From NCBI RefSeq assembly GCF_021117295.1, contig NZ_CP088247.1:5037001-5101000 (forward strand): 64,000 nt of DNA. The letters run 5' to 3'. Position 1 is the stretch's first letter. Every line of letters begins with the position of its first letter. Below are positions 44,522 to 54,564 of this stretch, piece by piece. The translations under genes and the position numbers were made by a program. The notes under the pieces were generated by a model. It was not told where the DNA came from. It saw only the letters and a program-made list of their open reading frames with translations, and did no database searches. This stretch comes from Methylorubrum sp. B1-46. GTDB taxonomy: Bacteria > Pseudomonadota > Alphaproteobacteria > Rhizobiales > Beijerinckiaceae.

Positions 44522-46432
44522 ATGACCGACCCCGTGCAGGCCGGAGCCCAGATTGCCGCGCAGGCCGGCGCGCATGCGGGCGCATTTGCGGGCGGCTACC
44601 GGGAGGCGATCCTCTTTCTCGTGACCGCCGGCATCGTCGTGCCGCTGTTCCACCGGCTGCGGATCTCACCGGTGCTCGGATTTCTCGGCGCCGGCGCGCT
44701 GCTCGGCCCCTTCGGTCTCGGGCGCTTCGCCGACGCGCATCCGTGGCTGGCGCCCTTCACCATCGGCAATCGGTCGGAAATCGCCCATCTGGCCGAGTTC
44801 GGCGTCATCTTCCTGATGTTCATGATTGGGATCGAATTGTCCTGGGAGCGCCTGCGGGTGCTGCGCCGCCTCGTGTTCGGCCTCGGCGCGATCCAGGTGG
44901 CAGCCTCCGCGGGCGTCATCGCCGCGATCCTCGTCGCACTCGATCAGCCGGTGGCCGGGGCGGTGCTAGTCGGGCTCGCGCTCGCGCTTTCGTCCACGGC
45001 GGTGGTGCTGCCGGTGCTTGCCGAGCAGAAGCGGCTCGGCACGCCGGCCGGGCGCACCAGCTTCGCGATCCTGCTGTTCCAGGATCTGGCGGTCGCCCCG
45101 ATCCTGTTCGCCATCGCCGTGCTCGGCCGGAAGGACGGCGGCGATCTCGGCGGCGCGCTCGCCCTGGCGCTCGGCCAGGCGGTGATCGCCCTGGTCGTGA
45201 TCGTGGTGGCCGGCCGCGTGGCCCTTCGCCCGCTCTTCCAGCTCGTGGCGCGCACCCGCTCGCCCGAACTGTTCATGGCGGCCTGTCTGCTCGTCATCGT
45301 GGCCACCGCGCTGGTGGCAGCCGGCAGCGGCCTGTCGATGACGCTCGGCGCCTTCGTCGCCGGCCTGCTTCTGGCCGAGACCGAGTATCGCCGGGCGATC
45401 GAGGCGACGATCGACCCGTTCAAGGGGCTCCTGCTCGGTGTGTTCTTCGTCTCGGTCGGCATGAACCTCGACCCGGCCCAACTCGTCGCCGCGCCCGGCG
45501 CCATTCTCGGCCTGTCGCTCGGGCTGCTCCTGATCAAGGGGGCGGTGGTGCTGGCGGGCGCCCGTATCATGGGACTCTCCCGCGCGGTCGCGCTCGAGAC
45601 GGCGCTGCTGATCGGCCCCGGCGGCGAGTTCGCCTTCGTGCTGATCGGCGGCGCCATGGTCGCGGGCCTCGTGCCGGAGCCTGTGGGCGGCGCCGCCCTC
45701 ATCGTCACCACCGTGACCATGATCGCGATCCCCGGCCTTGCAGCTCTGGGTCGCCGGGTCGGCAAGCAGGTCTCCAAGGAAGCGCTCGGCCGGGCACGGG
45801 CCGAGCCGGTGCCGGACCCCCAGCAGAACCGGGTGATCGTCGCGGGCTACGGCCGGGTCGGGCGGCTGGTCGGCGAGATGCTCAAGCGCCACGCCATTCC
45901 CTACCTCGCCCTCGATTCGGATCCCGCCCGCGTCGCCGAACAGCGCCGCCTCGGCAGCCCGGTCTATTTCGGGGATTCGGCCAACACGGAAATGCTGCGC
46001 CGCTGCGACATCGCCACCGCCCGCGCCCTAGTGGTCACCCTCGACAATCCCCGCGCGGTGGAGGCTGTGGTGCAGGCGGCCCGCGCCGAGCGTCCGGACC
46101 TGACCATCGTCGCCCGCGCCCGCGACGCGCGCCACGCCACGCAGCTCTACGAAATGGGCGTCGATGACGCGGTGCCCGAGACGATCGAGGCCTCGCTGCA
46201 GCTCTCGGAAGCCGTGCTCGTTGATGTCGGCGTGCCGATGGGCCACGTCATCGCCTCGATCCACGAGCGGCGCGACGAGTTCCGCACCATGCTCAAGCGC
46301 AGGGAAGCGGAGGCGCGGCCCGTCTTCCGCGCCCGTCGCACGGTCGGCAAGGGACGTTCATCGGAGACAGGCGCGGAGGCCAAGGCCGCCGAACCTCCGG
46401 TCGAGGCCCGGCCGATTGAGAAGAGCGCCTGA
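44522..46432 (+). CDS. CPA2-type cation/proton antiporter with RCK domain (KefB/YbaL-like)
   Basis: The protein has 636 residues from ATG 44522; the frame opens further upstream without a better start. About twelve or thirteen membrane helices are followed by a C-terminal TrkA-N domain (about residues 440-555; R-V-I-V-A-G-Y-G-R-V-G-R and then L-D-S-D). Key family stretches include L-L-F-Q-D-L-A-V-A-P and G-L-L-L-A-E-T-E-Y, and the Gln-Asp pair expected in K+/H+ antiporters is kept. RCK domains of this type gate transport in response to NAD(H) or glutathione adducts. Its stop is followed directly by a dispersed repeat. It is convergent with murD. Confidence 0.88.
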   Translation: MTDPVQAGAQIAAQAGAHAGAFAGGYREAILFLVTAGIVVPLFHRLRISPVLGFLGAGALLGPFGLGRFADAHPWLAPFTIGNRSEIAHLAEFGVIFLMFMIGIELSWERLRVLRRLVFGLGAIQVAASAGVIAAILVALDQPVAGAVLVGLALALSSTAVVLPVLAEQKRLGTPAGRTSFAILLFQDLAVAPILFAIAVLGRKDGGDLGGALALALGQAVIALVVIVVAGRVALRPLFQLVARTRSPELFMAACLLVIVATALVAAGSGLSMTLGAFVAGLLLAETEYRRAIEATIDPFKGLLLGVFFVSVGMNLDPAQLVAAPGAILGLSLGLLLIKGAVVLAGARIMGLSRAVALETALLIGPGGEFAFVLIGGAMVAGLVPEPVGGAALIVTTVTMIAIPGLAALGRRVGKQVSKEALGRARAEPVPDPQQNRVIVAGYGRVGRLVGEMLKRHAIPYLALDSDPARVAEQRRLGSPVYFGDSANTEMLRRCDIATARALVVTLDNPRAVEAVVQAARAERPDLTIVARARDARHATQLYEMGVDDAVPETIEASLQLSEAVLVDVGVPMGHVIASIHERRDEFRTMLKRREAEARPVFRARRTVGKGRSSETGAEAKAAEPPVEARPIEKSA

Positions 46433-46511
46433 GTGTCTCTCACAAAACTCCCGCTGCGCTGTCTTCGCCAAAGCGAGAACCGTCGGCAATCGGGAGTTTT
46501 GTGAGGCACTC
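46433..46511. repeat. Dispersed repeat, family R1, copy 2
   Basis: This copy begins on the base after the antiporter stop codon. CTCACAAAACTCCCG at 46439-46453 is perfectly inverted at 46491-46505, a 15-pair stem with a 37-base interior. The whole aligns with 8867-8946. It would also work as a terminator for the antiporter gene. Confidence 0.7.
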
Positions 46512-46548
46512 CAGACGCGCCGCCTCCATCGGTGGACCCCCGCCCTCA

Positions 46549-46630
46549 TCGCGAGGCGGAGCCGACGCGATCCAGGGCGCGACATTTGCGGATCGGTCGC
46601 GCGCTGAGTCGCGTCGCTGGCTCTCGCGAG
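46549..46630. repeat. Dispersed repeat, family R2, copy 2
   Basis: 46549-46592 aligns with 30383-30425 with few differences. A right arm ending at 46630 (GTCGCGTCGCTGGCTCTCGCG) partly inverts the left one. It lies thirty bases before the murD stop codon region, between convergent genes. Confidence 0.6.
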
Positions 46631-46659
46631 ATAAACCGGAGGCGATACCGGAGGCGGGG

Positions 46660-48036
46660 TTATTCAGCGCCCGCTTCCGGCAGCCCGGCGACCAGCGCGC
46701 GAAACCGGTCGCCGCGGACCTCGAAGTTCGGGAACTGGTCGTAGGAGGCGCAGGCCGGCGACAGCAGTACGACGGGCGCCGCCGTGCCCGATGCGCGGGC
46801 GGCCTGCGCCGCCGCCGCCGTCGCGGCCTCCAGCGTGTCGCAACGGGTGAAGGGCAGGCGCCCGTCCAGCGTTGCGGCGAAGGCGTCGCTTGAGGCGCCG
46901 ATCAGGTAGGCGTGCGCCACGCGGTCGAACAGCGGCGCCAGCGGCTCGATACCGCCCTCCTTCGCCTTGCCGCCGACGATCCAGTGGATGTCGCGGAAGG
47001 CCAGCAGTGCCTTCTCGGTGGAATCGGCGTTGGTCGCCTTGGAATCGTTGACGAACAGCGTCGTGCCGATGCGGCGCAGGGGCTCCATGCGGTGGGCGAG
47101 GCCGGGAAAGCTCTTGAGCCCCGCCGCGATCTCTGCCCCGGTGAGGCCGAGCCGGATCGCGGCGGCGACCGCGGCGGCGGCATTCTGGAGATTGTGGTCG
47201 CCGAGCAGCGCCTGGATGCCGGAGACTTCGGCGATCACGGCGCCGTCGGGCCCGCGTACCCTCCCGTCCGCGCCGACATAATCGCCGGCCTCGTCACCGT
47301 GGCCCTCGACATGGAGGCGGATGCGCGCGCCCGCGCGGCGCTCGGCGATGGCCGCGCAATACGGATCGTCCACGCCGGTTACCGCGAGGTCGGCGCCGGC
47401 CACCAGCCGCTCCTTGATGGCGGCGTAGTTCTCCATGGTGCCGTGACGGTCGAGATGGTCCGGCGTCAAGTTCAGCAGAATGCCGACGCTGGGCTTGAGC
47501 GAAGGTGTCAGGTCGATCTGGAACGAGGACAGCTCGACCACGTGGACGCGGTTCGCGGCCGGAGGCTCCAGTGACAGGATCGCGGTGCCGATATTGCCAC
47601 CCATCTGCACGTCGCGGCCGGCATGGCGCAGCAGGTGGGCGGTGAGCGCCGTGGTGGTGGATTTGCCGTTGGTGCCGGTGATGGCCACGAACGGCGCCTC
47701 CGGCGCCAGCGCCGCGCGCTCGCGGCAGAAGATCTCGATATCGCCGATGATCGCGACGCCGGCCCCGCGGGCCAGCCCCACGGTCCAGTGCGGCTCAGGA
47801 TGGGTCAGCGGCACGCCGGGCGCGAGCACCAGGGCGGAGAAGCCCGACCAGTCGGCCTCATTAAGATCCGTGACGGTGATGCCCTGTTCACGGGCACGGT
47901 CGCGGCTGGCTGCGTTGTCGTCCCAGGCCAGCACGTCGGCGCCGCCCGCGAGCAGGGAGCGGACGGTCGCGAGCCCGGACCCGCCGAGGCCGAACAGGGC
48001 GACCTTCCGGCCGGCGAAGGTGGTGGCTGGCGTCAT
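46660..48036 (-). CDS. murD: UDP-N-acetylmuramoylalanine--D-glutamate ligase
   Basis: This 458-residue cytoplasmic ligase adds D-glutamate to UDP-MurNAc-L-Ala with ATP. The N-terminal domain opens [13 protein letters not shown]. The ATP loop is [11 protein letters not shown] (about residues 118-128), and [11 protein letters not shown] and F-V-N-D-S-K-A-T-N are the central and C-terminal Mur ligase signatures. It starts 22 bases after mraY on the same strand. It is the last gene of the dcw run here; ftsW, normally next, is absent. Confidence 0.95.
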   Translation of the reverse strand: MTPATTFAGRKVALFGLGGSGLATVRSLLAGGADVLAWDDNAASRDRAREQGITVTDLNEADWSGFSALVLAPGVPLTHPEPHWTVGLARGAGVAIIGDIEIFCRERAALAPEAPFVAITGTNGKSTTTALTAHLLRHAGRDVQMGGNIGTAILSLEPPAANRVHVVELSSFQIDLTPSLKPSVGILLNLTPDHLDRHGTMENYAAIKERLVAGADLAVTGVDDPYCAAIAERRAGARIRLHVEGHGDEAGDYVGADGRVRGPDGAVIAEVSGIQALLGDHNLQNAAAAVAAAIRLGLTGAEIAAGLKSFPGLAHRMEPLRRIGTTLFVNDSKATNADSTEKALLAFRDIHWIVGGKAKEGGIEPLAPLFDRVAHAYLIGASSDAFAATLDGRLPFTRCDTLEAATAAAAQAARASGTAAPVVLLSPACASYDQFPNFEVRGDRFRALVAGLPEAGAE

Positions 48037-48058
48037 GGTCTGTGTCTCTCGTGCCGGC

Positions 48059-49141
48059 TCAACGCAGCTTCAGCGTGGCGAGGCCGACCAGCGCCAGGAT
48101 GACGGCGATGATCCAGAACCGGATCACGACCTGCGGCTCCTTCCAGCCCTTCTGCTCGAAATGGTGATGGATCGGCGCCATGCGGAAGACGCGTTTGCCC
48201 GTGAGCTTGAACGACAGCACCTGGATGATCACCGACATGATCTCCAGAACGAACAGGCCGCCGACGATGGCGAGCACGATCTCGTGCTTGGCCGCCACCG
48301 CGATCGAGCCGAGCAGGCCGCCGAGCGCGAGCGACCCGGTGTCACCCATGAAGATCTGCGCGGGCGGCGCGTTGAACCAGAGGAAGCCAAGCCCCGCGCC
48401 GATCACCGCGCCGCAGACCACGGCGAGTTCGCCGGTGTCGCGCACGTAGTTCACCTGCAGGTAGTTGGCGTAGATGACGTTGCCGACGAGGTAGGCGATC
48501 ACGCCGAAGGTGGCGCAGGCGATCATCACGGGCACGATCGCGAGACCGTCGAGGCCGTCGGTGATGTTGACCGCGTTGCCGGCGCCGACGATCACGAAGG
48601 CGGCGAACGGCACCCAGAACCAGCCGAGGTTCAGCAGCGTGTCCTTGAGGACGGGAAAGGCGAGCTGATTCTGCAGTGCGGGCGGCGAGTAGATCGAGAT
48701 CAGCAGGCAGGCGGCGCCCGCGATCGCGAATTCGAGCAAAAGCCGGAAGCGGCCGGAAAACCCTTTGTGCGACTGCTTCGTCACCTTGAGATAATCGTCG
48801 TAGAAGCCGATCGCGCCGAAGCCGAGGGTCACGGCGAGCGTCACCCAGACGTAGTGATTGTGCGGGTTGGTCCAGAGCAGGATCGAGACTACGGCGCCGG
48901 CCAGGATCATCAGGCCGCCCATGGTCGGCGTGCCGCGCTTAGTCAGGTGAGTGGCCGGGCCGTCCTCGCGGATCGGCTGGCCCTTGCCTTGGCGCAGGCG
49001 CAGCAGCGAGATGATCCAGGGCCCGAACCAGAACACGAAGAAGCCGGCCGTGAACAGCGCGCCGCCGGTACGGAAGGTGATGTAGCGGAACACGTTGAGG
49101 GGCGTGAGCGTGCCGCTCAGTTCCGACAGCAGATAGAGCAT
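48059..49141 (-). CDS. mraY: Phospho-N-acetylmuramoyl-pentapeptide transferase
   Basis: This 360-residue integral membrane enzyme moves phospho-MurNAc-pentapeptide onto undecaprenyl phosphate, making lipid I. ATG 49141 was chosen because M-L-Y-L-L-S-E-L is the common start and gives the usual length. There are about ten membrane helices. The Asp-Asp motif in G-F-Y-D-D-Y-L-K, the loop [13 protein letters not shown] and the His-rich M-A-P-I-H-H-H-F-E are all intact. It lies between murF and murD. Confidence 0.95.
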   Translation of the reverse strand: MLYLLSELSGTLTPLNVFRYITFRTGGALFTAGFFVFWFGPWIISLLRLRQGKGQPIREDGPATHLTKRGTPTMGGLMILAGAVVSILLWTNPHNHYVWVTLAVTLGFGAIGFYDDYLKVTKQSHKGFSGRFRLLLEFAIAGAACLLISIYSPPALQNQLAFPVLKDTLLNLGWFWVPFAAFVIVGAGNAVNITDGLDGLAIVPVMIACATFGVIAYLVGNVIYANYLQVNYVRDTGELAVVCGAVIGAGLGFLWFNAPPAQIFMGDTGSLALGGLLGSIAVAAKHEIVLAIVGGLFVLEIMSVIIQVLSFKLTGKRVFRMAPIHHHFEQKGWKEPQVVIRFWIIAVILALVGLATLKLR

Positions 49142-49248
49142 GCGTTCGTCCGCCCGCGGCAGGTTCTTAGTCGACACGACCGGCTCGGCTTTGCGCGCGG
49201 CCGGATGGAACGGCCGGGCGCGAGGGCCTGGCCGATGATCTGAAACGT

Positions 49249-50712
49249 TTAGCGGACCGCGTTCAGCGAGGCTTCGCGCGGGTCCGGCGCGACCGCGTAG
49301 CGGGCTTTGACCGCTTCGACAATGCGGACCATGCGCATCGAGTTGGAACCCTTCACCATCACCGCATCGCCCGGCCGCAGGGTCGCGAGGACGGCGTCGG
49401 TGACATCCTCGGCGGTGAGGCCGGCGGTGCCTCGCACCGGCATCGGCAGCGCCTCGAACAGGTGCGCCATGAGCGGACCGACGGCGAAGACGCGATCGAT
49501 TCCGTTCGCGGCGACCGCGTCCGCCAGTTCGCGGTGCAGCGTCTCCCCGGCGGCGCCGAGTTCCTTCATGTCGCCGAGCACGGCGATGCGCCGGCCCTTG
49601 GCCCCGGTGTCGATGCCGGCGAGCGTGGCCAGGGCGGCGCGGATCGAGGCGGGGTTGGCGTTGTAGCTCTCGTCGATGAGGAAGGCCTCGCCGTCGTCGA
49701 TCCGCAGCGCCGTGCGTTCGCCGCGCCCGACCGGCGGCTTGAGGCTCGCCAGAGACAGGGCGGCGCGGGCGAGGTCGGCGCCGAGCGCGTGGATGCAGGC
49801 CAGCACGCCGAGCGAGTTCATCGCGACGTGCCGGCCCGGCGTGCCGAGCTGGTAGGTCAGGGGCACGCCCATCACGGTGGCGTCGACCACCGAGACGTCC
49901 GGGCGGGTCAGGATACGGTGGGCGCGCACATCCGCCGAAGCATGCTCGCCGAAGGTGATGACGCGCCCGGCTCGCGAGGCGTGGGCGTGGGCGAGCAGCC
50001 GCTCGTAGTTCGGATTGTCGCGGTTGACCACCGCGACGCCGCCGGGCTTGAGCCCTGAGAAGATCTCCCCCTTGGCGTCAGCGATGGCGGACAGCGAGCG
50101 GAAATGCTCGATATGCACCGGCTCGACCGTTGTGATCAGTGCCACGTCCGGCCGCACCATGGCGGTGAGCGGCAGGATCTCGGCGCCGTGGTTCATGCCG
50201 ATCTCGAACACGCCGAAGCGGCTGTCTTCCGGCATCCGCGCCAGCGTCAGCGGCACGCCCCAATGGTTGTTGTAGGAGGCGACCGAGGCGTGCGTGGCGC
50301 CTTGCGCCGAGAGCACGTGGCGCAAGGCTTCCTTGGTGCCGGTCTTGCCGACGGAGCCCGTCACCGCGACGATCGCCGCTCCGGTGCGGGCGCGGGCAGC
50401 GAGGCCGAGGCGGCGCATCGCCTCCAGCACCGGATCCTCGCCCTCATCCGGGACGGCGAGCACCGGGCCGGCGCCCTCGAATTCTTTTGTGCGCGCGGCC
50501 GTGACCACCGCGGCGCCAGCGCCCTTCTCAAGGGCTGCGCGCACGAAGTCGTGCCCATCCCGCACCTCGCCGCGGATGGCGAAGAACAGGTCGCCCGGCT
50601 CCAGGCTGCGGGTGTCGATCGAGGCGCCGGTGACGGCGCGCGGCGCGCCGATCCGGCGCCCGCCGGTGGCCGCTTCCAGGGCGGCGGGGGTCCAGAGGGG
50701 GGCGTCGCTCAT
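49249..50712 (-). CDS. murF: UDP-MurNAc-tripeptide--D-Ala-D-Ala ligase
   Basis: This 487-residue cytoplasmic ATP-dependent ligase completes the peptidoglycan pentapeptide. The ATP loop is [13 protein letters not shown], the central motif [10 protein letters not shown], and the late motif [10 protein letters not shown] with conserved Asn and Pro. The start overlaps the murE stop by four bases, and 107 bases separate it from mraY. Confidence 0.95.
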   Translation of the reverse strand: MSDAPLWTPAALEAATGGRRIGAPRAVTGASIDTRSLEPGDLFFAIRGEVRDGHDFVRAALEKGAGAAVVTAARTKEFEGAGPVLAVPDEGEDPVLEAMRRLGLAARARTGAAIVAVTGSVGKTGTKEALRHVLSAQGATHASVASYNNHWGVPLTLARMPEDSRFGVFEIGMNHGAEILPLTAMVRPDVALITTVEPVHIEHFRSLSAIADAKGEIFSGLKPGGVAVVNRDNPNYERLLAHAHASRAGRVITFGEHASADVRAHRILTRPDVSVVDATVMGVPLTYQLGTPGRHVAMNSLGVLACIHALGADLARAALSLASLKPPVGRGERTALRIDDGEAFLIDESYNANPASIRAALATLAGIDTGAKGRRIAVLGDMKELGAAGETLHRELADAVAANGIDRVFAVGPLMAHLFEALPMPVRGTAGLTAEDVTDAVLATLRPGDAVMVKGSNSMRMVRIVEAVKARYAVAPDPREASLNAVR

Positions 50713-52172
50713 CCGTTCATCTCCGCGATCGCGGCGCGCAGGGTGTCGTGATCCGAGAACGGGAGCACCCGTGGCCCGACGATCTGGCCGGTTTCATGAC
50801 CCTTGCCGGCCACCACCAGCACGTCGCCGGCGCGTAAGCTCCGCACGCCGGAGCGGATCGCCTCGGCCCGGTCGCCGATCTCCTCCGCCCCCGGTGCCGC
50901 GGCGCGGATGGCGGCGCGGATCGCGGCGGGCTCCTCGTTGCGGGGGTTGTCGTCCGTGACGATGACCCGGTCGGCGAGGCGTTCGGCGATCGCGCCCATG
51001 ATCGGCCGCTTGCCGGCGTCGCGGTTGCCGCCGCAGCCGAACACCACGACGAGGCGCCCGCTGGCGAAGGGGCGCAGGGCCGTCAACACGTGCTCCAAGG
51101 CTTCGGGCTTGTGGGCGTAATCGACGAGGCAGAGACCGCCATTCGCCTCGCCGATCCGCTCCATGCGGCCCGGCACGCCGGTGAGCCCTTCGAGCGCGGC
51201 GAAGACGCCGGCCGGATCGGCGGCACCGGTCGGCGTCACCAGGGCGAGGCCCGCCGCGACGAGCGCGTTCTCGACCTGGAAGCCGCCGACGAGCGGCAGC
51301 CGCACCCGGTATTCCCGGCCGTCGTGGATCAGCGTCAGGCTCTGCGAGAAGCCCTCCGTGCCGGCTTCCATCAGGCCGATGAAGTCACCGCCGCGCCCCG
51401 TGGTCAGGATCGTGTGCCCGGCGGCGTCGGCCGTGCCGATCACGCGCTCGGCATAGGCGCCGTCGGCGTTGACGATGGCCGGGCGGCCCTTCGGCAGCAG
51501 CGCCGTGAACAGCCGGAGCTTGGCTTCGAGATAGTCCTCGATCGTCGGATGATAGTCGAGGTGATCGCGGCCGAGATTGGTGAAGGCGGCGGCGGTCAGT
51601 TCCACCCCGTCGAGGCGGCGCTGCTCGATGCCGTGCGACGAGGCCTCCATGGCCAGATCGGTGATGCCTTCATCCGCCAGCCGTGCGAGGGTCTGGTGCA
51701 GCGTGACGGGGTCGGGCGTCGTCAGCGAGCCGTATTCCGCGCCGCGGTTCGTGACGATGCCGACGGTGCCGAGGCTCGCCGATTCGCGGCCGAGCCGCGA
51801 CAGGATCTGGCGCACGAAATCGGCGACCGAACTTTTCCCGCTGGTGCCGGTCACCGCCACCACCGTCTCCGGCTGACGCCCCGACAGCCGGGCGGCGGCG
51901 AGCGCCAGGGCACGACGGGCCTCCGCCACTTCGATCCAGGCCGTCGCCTCGGGCAGGTTGTCCGGGCGCGTCCCCTCCCCGGCCACGGCGATCGCGCCGG
52001 CTCCGGCGGCGGCGGCGGCGAAATGCCGGCCGTCGGCGGCGGTGCCGGGCACCGCCACGAACACGCCGCCGGGCACGACCCGGCGGCTGTCGGCGGTCAG
52101 CCCGGCGACGGAGCGGCCGGCGATTGCCGCGTCCGCCTCCGGGAACAGGTCGCCAAGCGTCGGCTGGCTCAT
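50709..52172 (-). CDS. murE: UDP-MurNAc-L-Ala-D-Glu--meso-diaminopimelate ligase
   Basis: This 487-residue ligase adds the third residue of the stem peptide. The ATP loop is V-A-V-T-G-T-S-G-K-S-S. The motif D-D-N-P-R-N-E-E-P marks the meso-diaminopimelate-specific enzymes, as expected for a Gram-negative wall. L-T-A-D-S-R-R-V at the N-terminus is the uridine site. It is coupled to murF by a four-base overlap and lies 57 bases after ftsI. Confidence 0.95.
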   Translation of the reverse strand: MSQPTLGDLFPEADAAIAGRSVAGLTADSRRVVPGGVFVAVPGTAADGRHFAAAAAGAGAIAVAGEGTRPDNLPEATAWIEVAEARRALALAAARLSGRQPETVVAVTGTSGKSSVADFVRQILSRLGRESASLGTVGIVTNRGAEYGSLTTPDPVTLHQTLARLADEGITDLAMEASSHGIEQRRLDGVELTAAAFTNLGRDHLDYHPTIEDYLEAKLRLFTALLPKGRPAIVNADGAYAERVIGTADAAGHTILTTGRGGDFIGLMEAGTEGFSQSLTLIHDGREYRVRLPLVGGFQVENALVAAGLALVTPTGAADPAGVFAALEGLTGVPGRMERIGEANGGLCLVDYAHKPEALEHVLTALRPFASGRLVVVFGCGGNRDAGKRPIMGAIAERLADRVIVTDDNPRNEEPAAIRAAIRAAAPGAEEIGDRAEAIRSGVRSLRAGDVLVVAGKGHETGQIVGPRVLPFSDHDTLRAAIAEMNG

Positions 52173-52229
52173 CGGAAAGAAACCTCGGAAGCGTCCGTGC
52201 GGGTCAGGCCGACGGGGTACAGGACACCG

Positions 52230-54125
52230 TCACTGCCCGTCCACCATGGTCGCGTGGTAGGCGCCGAGCTTCACCATCAGAGGGAACGGCTTCACCGGCG
52301 GGTCGAAGCGCGGCGGGAGCCCGAGGATCGGCGCGGCCCGCTCGATGATCTTGCCCGTCACCGTGCCCGAATTGTAGGCCGCTGTGGCGTAGCCGCCGTT
52401 CTCGGGCAGGCCCTGCGGCTCGTCCATGATCGTCAGGAACAGGTATTTCGGCTTGTCCATCGGGGCGGCCGCCATGAAGGTCGTGAACAGACGGTTCTTG
52501 ACGTAGCGCCCGTTGATGACCTTCTCCGCCGTGCCGGTCTTGCCGCCGACGTAGTAGAGCGGGATCGAAGCCTTCTTGGCCGAGCCCTCGGTGGCGTTGA
52601 GGCGCATGATGAAGCGCATCGCCTCGCTGGCCTCGGGCTTCAGCACGTGGCTGGCCTTGGCCCGTGCGGTCGGCTCGTCGGTCTTGAGGAAGGTCGGCGT
52701 CATCAGATCGCCGCCGTTGACGATCGCCGCCACCGCCGCCGCCGCCTGGATCGGCGCCACCGCGATGCCGTGGCCGAAGGCGATGGTGATGGTGTTGATT
52801 TCGGCCCAGCGCGGCGGAAGGATCGGCGCGGCCGATTCCGGCAGCTCGGTCCGCATCCGGTCGAGCAGGCCCATCTTCTTCAGGAAGGCGCGGTGGCCGG
52901 GCACGCCCACGCCCAGCGCCATCTTGGCCGAGCCGATGTTGGAGGAGTGGGTGAACACCTCCGGCATGGTCAGCACGCGGCCGGTGGCATGGTAATCGTG
53001 GATCTTCTGCCGGCCCCAGTGCATGACGCCGCCGCGGGTGTCGAAGGTCGAGTTGACGTTGTACTTGCCGGAATCGAGCGCCATGGCGAGCGTCATCGCC
53101 TTGAAGGTCGAACCCATCTCGTAGACGCCGACATTCATCCGGTTGATGCGGTCGTCGGACAGCGCGTCCTTCGGCTCGTTGGGGTCGAAATCCGGATAGG
53201 AGGCGAGCGCGACGACCTCGCCCGTCGTCACGTCGAGGATCATCGAGGCGCCGGCCTTGGCCCTGAACTTCTCCACGCCCTTCACGAGCTCGTCGCGCAG
53301 GGCGAACTGGGCGCGCAGGTCGAGGGAGAGCTGGATCGGCGAGAGGTCGGTCTGCTTGGCGACGAGGCCGAACTCGTTGAGTGCCTTGTTGCCGCGGTTG
53401 TCGATGTACTTCTCGATGCCGGCGATGCCGATATTGTCGAGGTTGGTCGCGCCGATGATGTGCGCAGCGGCGACGCCGTTCGGGTAGACGCGCTTGTGGT
53501 CGGGCAGGAAGCCGACGCCGGGGATGCCGAGGCGGTGGACTTCGAGCTGCTGCTTCGGCGTGATCTCGCGCTTGATCCAGACGAAGCCCTTCTTCGAGGA
53601 CAGCTTGGCGCGCAGCTCCGCCGCGTTCAGCTCGGGCAGCACCGCGGTGAGGAGTTCGACCGCCTCGTCGGTATCGAAGGTGCGCGCCATCCGCTTCGGC
53701 TCGGCGAAGACCGAGACGGTGCGGATGTCGGTGGCCAGGATCTCGCCGTTGCGGTCGATGATGTCCGGGCGGATCGCCGTGGTGGCGGCCGCCGCCACCC
53801 GGTGCTCGTCGCTGTTGTTGGCGGGCGTGGCCGCGATCACGATCAGGCGGACGCCGATCGTCATGAACACTGCCGTGAAGGCGAGACCGACCAGGGCCAC
53901 GCGGGCATGCGACCGCTCGATCGCGAGGCGGAACATCATCCGCGCGAGCCGCGTCAGCGCCGAGGCCGGCGGCTCGCTGGTCACGACCCGCTCCGGAACC
54001 GGATCCGGCACGGCCCTATCCTGCGCGAACGCGTCCGATCCCTCCTGTGAAGGATCGTGCGAGGGAGCAGTCAGGGGATCGCGTGAAGGATCTTGCGAGG
54101 GGTCTTGCGACGGATCGTGAGACAC
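52230..54125 (-). CDS. ftsI: Peptidoglycan transpeptidase FtsI (PBP3)
   Basis: The protein has 631 residues. It begins with a polar repeat region (about residues 1-45), then a membrane helix at about 73-95, a pedestal domain, and the transpeptidase domain from about 300. The penicillin-binding motifs are all present: S-T-F-K with active Ser near 339, S-S-N (about 400), and K-T-G-T-A (about 540). It builds septal cross-links and works with FtsW. The N-terminal extension is built of D-P-S-Q units and longer than the usual cytoplasmic leader. It follows ftsL after seven bases. Confidence 0.95.
   Translation of the reverse strand: MSHDPSQDPSQDPSRDPLTAPSHDPSQEGSDAFAQDRAVPDPVPERVVTSEPPASALTRLARMMFRLAIERSHARVALVGLAFTAVFMTIGVRLIVIAATPANNSDEHRVAAAATTAIRPDIIDRNGEILATDIRTVSVFAEPKRMARTFDTDEAVELLTAVLPELNAAELRAKLSSKKGFVWIKREITPKQQLEVHRLGIPGVGFLPDHKRVYPNGVAAAHIIGATNLDNIGIAGIEKYIDNRGNKALNEFGLVAKQTDLSPIQLSLDLRAQFALRDELVKGVEKFRAKAGASMILDVTTGEVVALASYPDFDPNEPKDALSDDRINRMNVGVYEMGSTFKAMTLAMALDSGKYNVNSTFDTRGGVMHWGRQKIHDYHATGRVLTMPEVFTHSSNIGSAKMALGVGVPGHRAFLKKMGLLDRMRTELPESAAPILPPRWAEINTITIAFGHGIAVAPIQAAAAVAAIVNGGDLMTPTFLKTDEPTARAKASHVLKPEASEAMRFIMRLNATEGSAKKASIPLYYVGGKTGTAEKVINGRYVKNRLFTTFMAAAPMDKPKYLFLTIMDEPQGLPENGGYATAAYNSGTVTGKIIERAAPILGLPPRFDPPVKPFPLMVKLGAYHATMVDGQ
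54042..54125. repeat. Imperfect 12-base tandem repeat at the 5' end of ftsI
   Basis: Degenerate 12-base units (GATCTTGCGAGG, GGTCTTGCGACG, GATCGTGAGACA read on the plus strand) encode the D-P-S-Q-like units at the FtsI N-terminus. A related unit occurs further in, near 54050. In-frame 12-base units allow copy-number change without frameshift. Confidence 0.6.
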
Positions 54126-54132
54126 GGGGACG

Positions 54133-54564
54133 CTACCTCGAAACCGCCGGCGGGCGGGTGGAGACGGTGCGGGTGGTGACCGAGCCCGTGGTGCGCGGCT
54201 CGTCGCGGACGCCTGCCGGCTTGTCCTTCGGCGTCACGGTCGGGGTCGCCGTGGAGGCGAGCAAGCGACCGATCTCGTCGCCCCGGTCGGGCCGGTTCGG
54301 CAGGTCGGTGAGGCGGGCGAGATGCCCGTCGCCGATCGGCTCGAGGGTGAGATGCCGCTCGACCGCCGCCTGGAGACGGTCCGGCCGGGTCAGGAGCTGC
54401 CACTCGGCGCGCAGCACGGCGATGGCCTGCCGCTCCTTGTGCAGGGCGGTCTTCAGCTTGGAGACCTGCCCCGCCTGATAGAGCGTGTCGTACTTGATCG
54501 AGTAGGCGTAGACCGCCGAGCCGATCAGGCCGACGATCGCGAGCACGTTGAGAAGCCGGATCAC
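54133..54564 (-). CDS. ftsL: Cell division protein FtsL-like
   Basis: The protein has 143 residues: a short cytoplasmic start, a membrane helix at about 5-24 ([17 protein letters not shown]), then a heptad-like helix to about 70 ([22 protein letters not shown]). This is the bitopic leucine-zipper form of FtsL. The remaining Thr/Pro-rich tail is longer than usual. Position between rsmH and ftsI, with overlap to rsmH, fixes the assignment better than sequence alone. It should join the FtsQLB complex in the septum. Confidence 0.85.
   Translation of the reverse strand: MIRLLNVLAIVGLIGSAVYAYSIKYDTLYQAGQVSKLKTALHKERQAIAVLRAEWQLLTRPDRLQAAVERHLTLEPIGDGHLARLTDLPNRPDRGDEIGRLLASTATPTVTPKDKPAGVRDEPRTTGSVTTRTVSTRPPAVSR

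Noticed and set aside
51090..54050. Plus-strand 986-codon open frame opposite murE and ftsI
   Set aside because: Composition is dominated by Arg, His, Gly and Asp, with no domain; the minus-strand genes have full catalytic motifs.
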